Source of the DNA: Sphingobium sp. | GTDB lineage: Bacteria; Pseudomonadota; Alphaproteobacteria; Sphingomonadales; Sphingomonadaceae | DNA length: 7,496 nucleotides | NCBI RefSeq assembly: GCF_003248505.1 | Contig: NZ_QFOA01000110.1 | Span: 1-7,496, forward strand | Direction of reading: 5' to 3' | Part shown: positions 1-4,966 of the stretch, one piece after another | How positions within the stretch are numbered: position 1 is the stretch's first letter | Layout: every line of letters begins with the position of its first letter | Position numbers and translations under genes: made by a program | The notes under the pieces: model-generated | The model's database searches: none | What the model was told of the DNA's origin: nothing | What the model saw: the letters and a program-made list of their open reading frames with translations, nothing else

Positions 1-80
1 CGGGTGGCTTGGACATGCGCGCCCGCCACCCGGTCGATGAAGCTCGACCGGCTCGTGTTTCAGGAGGTTTCCACGCCTCC
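1..80. other. Gene-free left edge with three adjacent hairpins
   Basis: No convincing gene is seen in 1-157. The first 80 bases contain three perfect inverted repeats in a row: an 8-bp stem (1-8 with 25-32), a 7-bp stem (31-37 with 44-50, six-base loop) and a 5-bp stem (63-67 with 76-80). The first two share two bases, so they would compete or stack. There is no T-run after any stem, so these are not ordinary intrinsic terminators. They lie downstream of the minus-strand sigma factor gene, which ends at 158, and could form part of its 3' untranslated region, a structured RNA, or a repeat element. Frame +1 is open from the edge to about 170, but its product resembles no family I know. I cannot assign a function. 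Confidence 0.35.
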
Positions 81-157
81 ACCCGCGTCTCCGCAGGTGT
101 GCGCACGCTACCCGCAAGCCGTTAAGAAAAGCAACAAGCCGACAGGCACACCGGGGA

Positions 158-790
158 TCAGCCGATCTTGACGCCCCGCCAGTCCCGTTTTTTCCGCAGG
201 TGGATGGGCCGCTTGGCCGCTGGTGGGTGCATATCGCGATCGGTCCTGTCGGCCAGCAGCGGCGTCGATCGCTCCTCGATGAGGGCGCGCAGCCGAGTCC
301 GCCCGCGTGCGATGCGGCTCTTGAATGTGCCTGGGGCAATGCCGAGCTGCGCCGCGCCATCCTCGATGGACACGCCCTGGCTCGCCAGCAGCACCGCCTC
401 GCGTTGGTGGGGCGGAAGCTCGCTGAGCGCCCAATCCGTATCCCGCAGCCAGACGGCGAGGCTCTGGGTCTCGTCCACCCGTAGCATGCGGTCGCGCGCC
501 TCTTCGGGCAGGTCGGCATGAAAGCGGGCGCGGCGGCGACCGGTGAGAAAGCTGTTCTTCATCACGGTCCGCGCCCAGGCGGCGAGGCTTGTTCCCGCCG
601 CGAAGCTGGCGCGCGCGGTCCAGCACCGGAGCATGGTGTCCTGCAGAAGGTCGTCGGCATCGGCGCCGCCTCCAGTCAGTCGCCGCGCATAGGCGCTTAG
701 CGCCGCCGCCTGCTCGATCAGCGCTGCTCCGAACGCATCATCGGGCATGGCGATCGGCAAGGGAACACGGGCAGGCACATCGGGCGGCAT
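158..790 (-). CDS. ECF-type sigma-70 family RNA polymerase sigma factor
   Basis: A 210-residue alternative sigma factor that would direct RNA polymerase to its own set of promoters. The sigma-2 region spans about residues 25-90, with the core motif around DADDLLQDTMLRCW (44-57) and the aromatic/basic segment SLAAWARTVMKNSF (68-81). Sigma-4 spans about 117-172, with LPPHQREAVLL (125-135) followed by the helix-turn-helix around GAAQLGIAPGTFKSRIARGR. About 38 mostly basic residues follow sigma-4, an uncommon tail. The ATG at 790 is chosen because GGAG lies six bases upstream (797-800). In-frame TTG (868) and ATG (850) starts lie inside the left inverted repeat and lack a better ribosome-binding site. 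The sigma-2 segment is reminiscent of EcfG-like general stress sigma factors, but no PhyR or NepR gene is adjacent, and no anti-sigma gene is visible nearby. The targets are unknown. Confidence 0.88.
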   Translation of the reverse strand: MPPDVPARVPLPIAMPDDAFGAALIEQAAALSAYARRLTGGGADADDLLQDTMLRCWTARASFAAGTSLAAWARTVMKNSFLTGRRRARFHADLPEEARDRMLRVDETQSLAVWLRDTDWALSELPPHQREAVLLASQGVSIEDGAAQLGIAPGTFKSRIARGRTRLRALIEERSTPLLADRTDRDMHPPAAKRPIHLRKKRDWRGVKIG

Positions 791-800
791 CTCATTCTCC

Positions 801-819
801 GGGCAGGGCTCTCCTGCCC
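801..819 (-). promoter_or_regulatory. Hairpin abutting the sigma factor ribosome-binding site
   Basis: A perfect 7-bp inverted repeat (801-807 with 813-819) and five-base loop lie in the leader of the sigma factor gene. On the minus strand the stem ends immediately before the GGAG Shine-Dalgarno at 797-800. A stem at this place could tune ribosome access, for example if a longer alternative pairing included the Shine-Dalgarno. No T-run follows, so it is not a standard terminator. The regulatory role is inferred from position only. Confidence 0.4.
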
Positions 820-831
820 TCAAGATATAGG

Positions 832-982
832 TGTAGGCGTTTGCAATCATAGCGGCGTCTGCTCGCAATCAGCCGCATTTCCTGCTCACGCTATCTGCCA
901 CCGATGGGTGGCATTCTGCTCAAATTATCGGCCAGTGCGCTCGCCATCATCCGGCACTGCTTGCAAACGGGGCGTTGTGCTC
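832..982 (-). repeat. Left copy of 151-bp inverted repeat (GAGCA array)
   Basis: Read on the minus strand, this segment aligns without gaps to 3955-4105 on the plus strand, with about 80% identity by hand count (roughly 123 of 151). It contains six GAGC-type units, whose plus-strand GCTC cores start at 861, 884, 918, 939, 959 (degenerate, GCTT) and 979. The steps are 23, 34, 21, 20 and 20 bp, the same as in the right copy. A weaker seventh unit lies near 839. Arrays of short repeats at 20-23-bp spacing are known as transposase-binding sites in the ends of IS21-family, Tn7-like and Mu-like elements. The outer end stops about 40 bp before the sigma factor start, so that gene's promoter must lie in or next to this repeat. 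Confidence 0.8.
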
Positions 983-1279
983 ACGCTCCTTGCCAACGGG
1001 TTCTCCAAACCCGTCGCCGGTAGGCGCTTTTGCGAAGCGGGTTTCCAGAACAGTTTTGATACGCGGCGGCCGCAGAAATGCGTTGCGGTCATGGCCGGTC
1101 GGCAAGATCGTCAGAAAGGAAGGTTTTTGCGAACAGCGGACGGCGCATAGAGCGGGCACAGATATACGCTTGCGATCGAACAAGCGCGAACCGCGCCGCT
1201 CGTGATCGTCCCGATTGGGATCGGGAAATGGGAATGCCAAAGGTTTCTTGAAACTCGGCAATGTGAGAATGTCAGAAAA
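983..1279. other. Gene-free stretch between left inverted repeat and PadR operator
   Basis: About 300 bases separate the left array from the PadR control region. Open frames exist on both strands, including a minus-strand one of 104 codons at 947-1261 that runs into the repeat array, but none has a recognisable domain or good ribosome-binding site. The part just inside the repeat, about 985-1010, shares only short patches with the matching position beside the right repeat (around 3915-3950), so the paired sequence may once have been longer. I see no terminator or clear promoter here. Confidence 0.4.
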
Positions 1280-1299
1280 GCTAGCACGATCGATCTAGC
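1280..1299. promoter_or_regulatory. Upstream palindrome, putative PadR operator 1
   Basis: A 20-bp imperfect palindrome, GCTAGcaCGATCGatCTAGC, with 16 of 20 positions symmetric. Its centre lies 31 bp, about three helical turns, from the centre of the second palindrome at 1311-1330, so two repressor dimers could bind on the same face of the DNA. It ends just upstream of the TTGACG -35-like box. PadR proteins usually repress their own operon from palindromes at the promoter; the assignment here rests on position and symmetry. Confidence 0.55.
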
Positions 1300-1302
1300 C
1301 GC

Positions 1303-1329
1303 TTGACGATAAATCGATCTAGGTAGATT
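1303..1329 (+). promoter_or_regulatory. Likely promoter of the PadR operon
   Basis: TTGACG at 1303-1308 matches five of six positions of a -35 box. The best -10-like hexamer is TAGATT at 1324-1329, which gives a short 15-bp spacer; hexamers at 16-17 bp are poorer. The -10 region lies inside the second palindrome, so repressor bound there would block polymerase. If this -10 is right, transcription would start near 1335-1338, next to the PadR ATG, giving a leaderless or nearly leaderless message, consistent with the lack of a clear Shine-Dalgarno. Confidence 0.5.
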
Positions 1330-1330
1330 T
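1311..1330. promoter_or_regulatory. Promoter-proximal palindrome, putative PadR operator 2
   Basis: A 20-bp imperfect palindrome, AAATCgAtCTAGgTaGATTT, with 16 of 20 positions symmetric. Like operator 1 it contains ATCGATCTAG. It covers the spacer and the -10 region of the likely promoter and ends one base before the possible GTG start of the PadR gene. This fits autorepression of the PadR, membrane protein and esterase operon. Confidence 0.6.
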
Positions 1331-1337
1331 AGTGCGC

Positions 1338-1649
1338 ATGTCTCGAACACGTGCGCTCTCACCCCATGCCCGGATGGTCCTTGCCGTCCTGCTCGATGCC
1401 GGTGGCCAATGGTCACACGGCTATGAACTGGCCCGCCTCGCCGATGTAAAATCCGGCACGCTCTACCCGCTCCTGATCCGCCTGGAGGCGCAAGGCTACC
1501 TTGAGGCAGAATGGCAGCAACCGGCGGAAGGGGGGCGACCGCCCCGGCACGCCTACCGGCTGACGGCGACCGGCGTGCAGCTCGCCCGCGCCAATCCTCC
1601 CGGACATGCGGTGCCACCGGCCGGGCAACGCCGGGAGGCGACGATATGA
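1338..1649 (+). CDS. PadR family transcriptional repressor
   Basis: A 103-residue winged-helix DNA-binding protein. The PadR signature is clear: a first helix with LSPHARMVLAVLLD (7-20), GYELARLADVKSGTLYPLLIRLEAQGYLEAEW across 28-59 (recognition helix plus wing), then the loop GGRPPRHAYRLTATG (65-79) typical of the family. It ends soon after the wing and lacks a long C-terminal dimerisation domain, so it belongs to the short PadR type. The start may be ATG 1338 or in-frame GTG 1332, which adds two residues; neither has a strong Shine-Dalgarno, and ATG 1338 would suit a leaderless message. Its stop overlaps the next gene's start as ATGA, so the two are translationally coupled. It probably represses its own operon through the palindromes at 1280-1330. 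The inducing signal is unknown. Confidence 0.88.
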   Translation: MSRTRALSPHARMVLAVLLDAGGQWSHGYELARLADVKSGTLYPLLIRLEAQGYLEAEWQQPAEGGRPPRHAYRLTATGVQLARANPPGHAVPPAGQRREATI

Positions 1650-2824
1650 GCGCCGGCCTTCGCCGCGGTCTGGCCGATCTTGCGTGTCGTGCCCTGCAAG
1701 CGACGCTGCCCCCTTCGCTACATTCGTGGGGCTGGGCGGTCCGTTGCGAGACTGCTGGCATCCCGGACGACACTAAGGCGCTTCTGTTCGCGCTCGACAG
1801 CGTGTGCGGGCTCATGCCCCGCGCAGTCGCATCGCATCTGCTTCATCCCTTCGCCTCGCTGATCGGTGATGGCGCTCCGTTCTCCGAAGGATCGACCTCC
1901 ATGACAGTCTTCGACGCCGCGATGCGTCGCCCTCGCGCCCTTGGTATTGCCTGCGCGGTCGGCGCGGTCGGTCTTGGCCTTGCCCATATGGTGATCGCGG
2001 GTGCGCCGACGCGCTATCTCGGGGTCAACGTCGGCGCATTGGCGATCGGCCTGACGATGCTGGCGCTGATCGGCCGCACCGCGCCGGTGGGACGGCAATG
2101 GTCGGGTGGTGCCATCCTCGCAATGGCGGGCGCGCTGCTCGCAACTGCACTCGCCGGCATCGAGGTCGACGGCGTATCGCGCTGGGTAAGAATCGGTGGA
2201 TTTGCCCTCCAGCCCAGCCTGATCCTGTTGCCGCTGATGATCGTTCTTTTCTCGCAAGCGCGTAGCGTAGCCGCTACCGCAGGCATCATCATCGCCGCTG
2301 CTGCGATGGCGCTGCAACCCGATCGGGCGATGGCTGGGATGCTCGTTCTCGGCCTCGCGACGCTCGCGATCCTGTGCCGCGACCGGCAATCCATCGTGGC
2401 GCTCGCGGCGAGCGTCGCCGGCTTCGTTGTGACGCTCGCTCTCGCCGATACGCTGCCCGCGGTCCCCTATGTCGAGCGGGTCTTCACCTCGTCGTTCGAT
2501 GCTCACGCCGCTGCCGGTCTGGCGGTGCTGGGTGGCTCCGCGCTGCTCCTGGTCCCGGCGATCGTGGGTTGGCGACGCGATGCCGGCAACCGCGCGACCT
2601 ACGCCGCCTTCGGTGCTGTCTGGCTCGCGGCGATCATGGCGGCCGCCCTCGGCAACTATCCGACGCCGATCGTCGGCTATGGCGGCAGTGCGATCATCGG
2701 CTACGCATTGAGCCTGCTGGCGCTGCCGAAACGGGCCGGAGTCCATGCCGGCGCTTCGTCCCGAACACGCGGCGAGGCGGACAACACGCTGTCCGACCGC
2801 CATCTCCTCGTCGGACTGGCCTGA
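1646..2824 (+). CDS. FtsW/RodA (SEDS)-like polytopic membrane protein with N-terminal extra domain
   Basis: A 392-residue inner-membrane protein started by ATG 1646, with GGAGG seven bases upstream. Residues 1-95 are soluble and contain WGWAVRCETAGIPDD...ALLFALDSV (28-53), a motif seen in proteins beside PadR-type regulators. About nine or ten hydrophobic segments follow from residue 97. Several SEDS landmarks are recognisable: GVSRWVRIGGFALQPS (176-191), ALQPDRAMAG (222-231), PYVERVF (274-280) and, near the end, PTPIVGYGGSAIIGYALSLL (339-358), matching the family's P...SYGGS motif. SEDS proteins polymerise peptidoglycan glycan strands with a partner transpeptidase. Here the large extracytoplasmic loop between the R...F and YGGS segments is reduced to a few residues, and the region normally ending in htDFIFA is at best represented by SSFDAHAA (282-289). 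It is therefore probably not a standard glycosyltransferase. It is coupled to the PadR gene and followed four bases later by the esterase. Confidence 0.75.
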   Translation: MSAGLRRGLADLACRALQATLPPSLHSWGWAVRCETAGIPDDTKALLFALDSVCGLMPRAVASHLLHPFASLIGDGAPFSEGSTSMTVFDAAMRRPRALGIACAVGAVGLGLAHMVIAGAPTRYLGVNVGALAIGLTMLALIGRTAPVGRQWSGGAILAMAGALLATALAGIEVDGVSRWVRIGGFALQPSLILLPLMIVLFSQARSVAATAGIIIAAAAMALQPDRAMAGMLVLGLATLAILCRDRQSIVALAASVAGFVVTLALADTLPAVPYVERVFTSSFDAHAAAGLAVLGGSALLLVPAIVGWRRDAGNRATYAAFGAVWLAAIMAAALGNYPTPIVGYGGSAIIGYALSLLALPKRAGVHAGASSRTRGEADNTLSDRHLLVGLA

Positions 2825-2828
2825 TCGC

Positions 2829-3761
2829 ATGTCGGCTTCCACCGCAACCAGCAAGCTCCGTCGCACCATCCGGCTGATGACGACGCGGCCCTACCGGTAC
2901 TGGCTCATCGCGGCGCTCCTCGTCGCCCTGATCTACTATGCATGGGGCGAGGTCACTCGAACCCGTGGCGCTCAAAAGGTGTCGTTCCGCCCGGCGGAGG
3001 AAACGTGCGGCGCGTCCGGGTCGCTCCGCTACTGTGTCTATCGTGATCGGCGGGGGACGAATGGCGACGTCGTCTACCATATGCACGGTCGCAACCTCGA
3101 CGAGCGCATCTGGAACGACGACACCTACATGACGGCCCTGATCCAGTCGGAATGGCAGCGCCGCCCCGAGCTGCCTCCCACCGTCGTGACGCTATCCTAT
3201 GGTTCGACCTGGCTGCTGACCCCCAAAGGGGAGAAGTCCGACAGCGGGCTGCTGGACGACCTGATGACCCGTCTGCCAGCGATCGAAGCGAAGATCGGGA
3301 GTCCGCGTCGTCGCTTGCTCATGGGCGAGTCGATGGGTGGCCTCAACGTCCTGATCGCCGGCATGTCCTACCCGTCGCGGTTTGCCAAGGTCGCGGCGCT
3401 GTGCCCCGGCGTCTATGCGATCTCGCCGTTCGCATCGTTTTCCACGATCCGCACGACGATGCAACGCACGGGTGCGAACCCCGAGAATATCTTCGGCGTG
3501 TGGATGATGGCACGAAAGTATGCGGCGAACGATGCCGAATGGCAGCGCGTCTCGCCACTCGCGCTGATCGAGCGGGCGGACCCGGCCTATCCGGCGCTGT
3601 ATCTGTCGAACGGGCTGTACGATGCGTACGGTAATTTCGAGGGGACGCAGCGGCTTGCCGACATGGCCCGCAAGCGCGGCGTCAAGACGGAGTGGCATCC
3701 GCTTTATGGCGGGCACTGCGCGACGGACGTGGCGTCGCTGGCGGCATTCCTCTTGTCCTGA
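2829..3761 (+). CDS. Membrane-anchored alpha/beta-hydrolase, esterase D/feruloyl-esterase type
   Basis: A 310-residue predicted serine esterase. One hydrophobic segment at about 23-39 follows basic residues (KLRR, TTRPYR), so it should be an inner-membrane signal anchor with the catalytic domain in the periplasm. The catalytic triad can be read: nucleophile Ser168 in GESMGG (166-171), Asp265 in NGLYDAYG and His296 in GGHC. VVYHMHGRN (81-89) supplies the usual oxyanion-hole strand. Cys60 and Cys69 flank a short exported segment and could pair. The ATG at 2829, four bases after the upstream stop, suits re-initiation; ATG 2877 is the alternative, and neither has a strong ribosome-binding site. 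The substrate is unknown. Being co-transcribed with a SEDS-like membrane protein points to cell-envelope or surface-polymer deacylation, but this is only inferred from context. No convincing terminator was seen before the right inverted repeat. Confidence 0.82.
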   Translation: MSASTATSKLRRTIRLMTTRPYRYWLIAALLVALIYYAWGEVTRTRGAQKVSFRPAEETCGASGSLRYCVYRDRRGTNGDVVYHMHGRNLDERIWNDDTYMTALIQSEWQRRPELPPTVVTLSYGSTWLLTPKGEKSDSGLLDDLMTRLPAIEAKIGSPRRRLLMGESMGGLNVLIAGMSYPSRFAKVAALCPGVYAISPFASFSTIRTTMQRTGANPENIFGVWMMARKYAANDAEWQRVSPLALIERADPAYPALYLSNGLYDAYGNFEGTQRLADMARKRGVKTEWHPLYGGHCATDVASLAAFLLS

Positions 3762-3954
3762 GCTTTCCCGCAAAGGAAGGATGATCGGGACGGCTGACGT
3801 TCGCGAGGCACGCTGGACGGCAAGGAGGCAGCCGTTTTCCCAATATATGTTCCCGATTGCTCTTTCCCGAAATGGCCTCTTGGAGACGGAGAAATGGGAC
3901 GGTCCAGCGTATGAGCGGAACCCGCCGTTGGCATTCACCCGCAACGGATAATGT
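3762..3954. other. Gene-free stretch between esterase and right inverted repeat
   Basis: This stretch holds no gene I can support; with the repeat and the following 120 bases it makes a 467-base gap. A TTCC/GGAA dyad just after the esterase stop is too weak to call a terminator. TTCCCG occurs twice around 3851-3874. One more GAGC unit lies at 3913, exactly 42 bp (two 21-bp steps) before the first unit of the right repeat, suggesting that the array once extended further inward. Confidence 0.35.
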
Positions 3955-4105
3955 GAGCAGGAACCTTCGATTGCGAGCAGCGCCGGATGATGGCGAGCAC
4001 ACTGGCAGCTAATTCGAGCAGGATGCCTCCCGCCAGTGGCAGATAGCGTGAGCAGGAAATCACTCCGATGGCGAGCAGACGCCGCTATGTTTGCGAGCGG
4101 CTACA
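3955..4105 (+). repeat. Right copy of 151-bp inverted repeat (GAGCA array)
   Basis: GAGC-type units start at 3955, 3975, 3995, 4016, 4050, 4073 and 4095, with a weaker one outside at 4118. The steps are 20, 20, 21, 34, 23 and 22 bp. The units read roughly TKCGAGCAG. The segment aligns gap-free to the reverse complement of 832-982. The best-conserved parts are the GCCGGATGATGGCGAGC block, the GTGGCAGATAGCGTGAGCAG block and the GCGAGCAGACGCCGCTATG block. Conserved spacing with about 20% base change indicates selection for protein-binding sites, or an old duplication, rather than recent copying. It looks like the end of a transposon of the IS21, Tn7 or Mu type; which one cannot be told from the repeat alone. 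Confidence 0.8.
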
Positions 4106-4228
4106 TATAGGGGGTGCGAGCCGCCGATGTTGCCAGCCAGACCGCTTCAAGGCCCGCTTCGTCCCGTCTCGGTCGATCGGGGCTGCGCGCGTGCTATGGG
4201 GCTTCCATATCGCAATCGGAGAGAGACG

Positions 4229-4522
4229 ATGGAGCGCCTGTTTCCGCGCGCCTTGATAGCGTGCATTCGTGAGGCTCGGCCGCCGACGCCGCAGGAGCTT
4301 GCATCGATGGCCGAGAAAATCTGGCGCGAGGCTTTTCCAGAGCGTCCATTTCGACACGCGCGCGCCATGACCATCGCCGCCGTAGCGCTCACAGGCGAAC
4401 GCCAGACGTGCAAGGGACCGCCGGCATCCTGTCCCGCTGAACCATTTCCAGCTAGAATGCGGAGCGCTACGGTCGGCCGATGGTCGCCAGGGCTGTCGTC
4501 CAGGAGAGGATGCGCCGCTTGA
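4229..4522 (+). CDS. Small hypothetical protein, 97 residues
   Basis: I do not recognise this protein. The ATG at 4229 has GGAGAG at 4218-4223, five bases upstream, and a GC-rich hairpin with a T-rich tail follows the stop by 12 bases; together these argue for a real gene. The N-terminal 60 residues are the plausible folded part: a helix with RALIACIREARPPTPQELASM and then EKIWREAFPERPFRHARAMTIAA. The remainder is rich in Pro, Arg and Ser, has cysteines at the CKGPPASC segment and the C-terminal CAA, and looks unstructured or may be read-through after an old frameshift. No transmembrane or signal sequence is seen. It lies just outside the right inverted repeat. A longer frame exists upstream to 4091, but it would start inside the repeat. 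Confidence 0.5.
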   Translation: MERLFPRALIACIREARPPTPQELASMAEKIWREAFPERPFRHARAMTIAAVALTGERQTCKGPPASCPAEPFPARMRSATVGRWSPGLSSRRGCAA

Positions 4523-4534
4523 GCCGGCAACATG

Positions 4535-4560
4535 CTGGCCGTAGCACGGCCGGTTTCTTC
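4535..4560 (+). terminator. Intrinsic terminator after the small hypothetical gene
   Basis: GGCCGT (4537-4542), a three-base loop and ACGGCC (4546-4551) form a perfect six-pair stem, extended to eight pairs by C4535-G4553 and a T-G wobble. It is followed by TTTCTTC on the plus strand. It lies 12 bases after the 4522 stop and also separates this gene from the convergent WGR-domain gene. On the minus strand no T-run follows, so it should act mainly on plus-strand transcription. Confidence 0.6.
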
Positions 4561-4585
4561 AAGCAGCCGACGTGGCGGTGGCGGC

Positions 4586-4870
4586 TCAAACCTCGGTAGG
4601 CACCAGCTCGTAAGGCACCCCGATCCGGGTTTCGGCCGTGCCGCGCCGCCGCAGGGTCGCGGCAATGTGGCGGTCGGCCGCCGCGCGATCGGCGAAGGCG
4701 TGCCGCTGGGCTTGGCCGTGTGCGCCGATCCGGCCCCAGCGGGTTTCTACAACGATCATGCCGAAAAGATCGAGGCTTGCGGTGATGCTGTAACGCCGGC
4801 GGATGTTGCGCGCCGGGTCGATCGCCACCAATTCGATCGGCTCGGGCAGGGACAGGTTCGCGCCATTCAT
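4586..4870 (-). CDS. WGR domain-containing protein
   Basis: A 94-residue protein that is essentially a single WGR domain. Residues 13-90 read IELVAIDPARNIRRRY, then a strand with DLFGMIVVETRWGRIGAHGQ, containing the defining Trp-Gly-Arg, then AFADRAAADRHIAATLRRR and a final strand. WGR domains bind nucleic acid in PARP proteins; short stand-alone versions are common in alphaproteobacterial accessory DNA, and their job is unknown. ATG 4870 is chosen because the domain begins soon after it; an upstream TTG at 4930 would add 20 residues and run through the inverted repeat at 4912-4947. The Shine-Dalgarno for 4870 is weak. The gene is convergent with the small hypothetical gene on its left and follows the serpin/TIMP-like gene run on the same strand after 96 bases. 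Confidence 0.82.
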   Translation of the reverse strand: MNGANLSLPEPIELVAIDPARNIRRRYSITASLDLFGMIVVETRWGRIGAHGQAQRHAFADRAAADRHIAATLRRRGTAETRIGVPYELVPTEV

Positions 4871-4911
4871 GGCGCGGAGCCTACGAAATAAGCCTCTCCA
4901 AGTCCGGCGAC

Positions 4912-4947
4912 TTTCCTGAATCAATGGCAAGCCGGTGATTCAGGAAA
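4912..4947. repeat. Perfect 12-bp inverted repeat, 12-base loop
   Basis: TTTCCTGAATCA (4912-4923) and TGATTCAGGAAA (4936-4947) are exact reverse complements around a 12-base centre that itself holds GGC-AA-GCC. The structure begins 19 bases after the stop of the TIMP-like gene and lies about 40 bases upstream of the WGR start. It lacks a T-run on either strand, so a standard intrinsic terminator is unlikely. It could be a 3' stabilising hairpin, an operator for the WGR gene, or a recombination site. Confidence 0.6.
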
Positions 4948-4966
4948 TCGATGGTTCCTCGAAGCG

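Larger units (their letters stand above)
832..4105. mobile_element. Candidate transposase-less mobile cassette bounded by 151-bp inverted repeats
   Basis: Two inverted, outwardly placed copies of the same 151-bp array enclose a single complete operon (PadR regulator, SEDS-like membrane protein, esterase) and no transposase. This is the layout of a mobile insertion cassette, in which passenger genes sit between ends recognised by a transposase supplied from elsewhere. Exact outer boundaries and a target-site duplication could not be found: the sequences just outside 832 and 4105 do not clearly match beyond a short TATA-like stretch. Alternatives are two independent remnants of related insertion sequences, or a decayed element whose transposase genes were lost. 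The repeats are directly visible; mobility is inference. Confidence 0.45.

Noticed and set aside
1..170. Frame +1 open from the left edge
   Set aside because: About 56 codons with no recognisable family; it overlaps hairpins and the end of the sigma gene, so coding support is too weak.
947..1261. 104-codon minus-strand frame running into the left repeat
   Set aside because: No known domain or good ribosome-binding site; it reads through the repeat array, so it is more likely noncoding element sequence.
1718..2869. 383-codon open frame on the minus strand
   Set aside because: It lies antisense to the SEDS-like gene, has Arg/Asp/Gln-rich low-complexity composition without domains, and is a by-product of high GC.
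3762..3790. Intrinsic terminator after the esterase
   Set aside because: Only a four-base TTCC/GGAA pairing and no T-run after it.
3192..3944. 250-codon open frame on the minus strand
   Set aside because: Antisense to the esterase, whose catalytic triad is intact; no recognisable domain.
3909..4125. Regularly spaced repeats resembling a CRISPR array
   Set aside because: Units are only about 9 bp with 20-23-bp steps, no constant repeat of CRISPR length and no cas genes; an inverted second copy with the same spacing fits transposon ends better.
800..4140. Target-site duplication flanking the repeat-bounded block
   Set aside because: Bases just outside 832 and 4105 share only a TATA-like patch in inverted sense; no convincing direct repeat was found by eye.
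4147..4665. 172-codon minus-strand frame
   Set aside because: Overlaps the WGR domain gene in another frame and the terminator; Pro/Arg-rich shadow composition.
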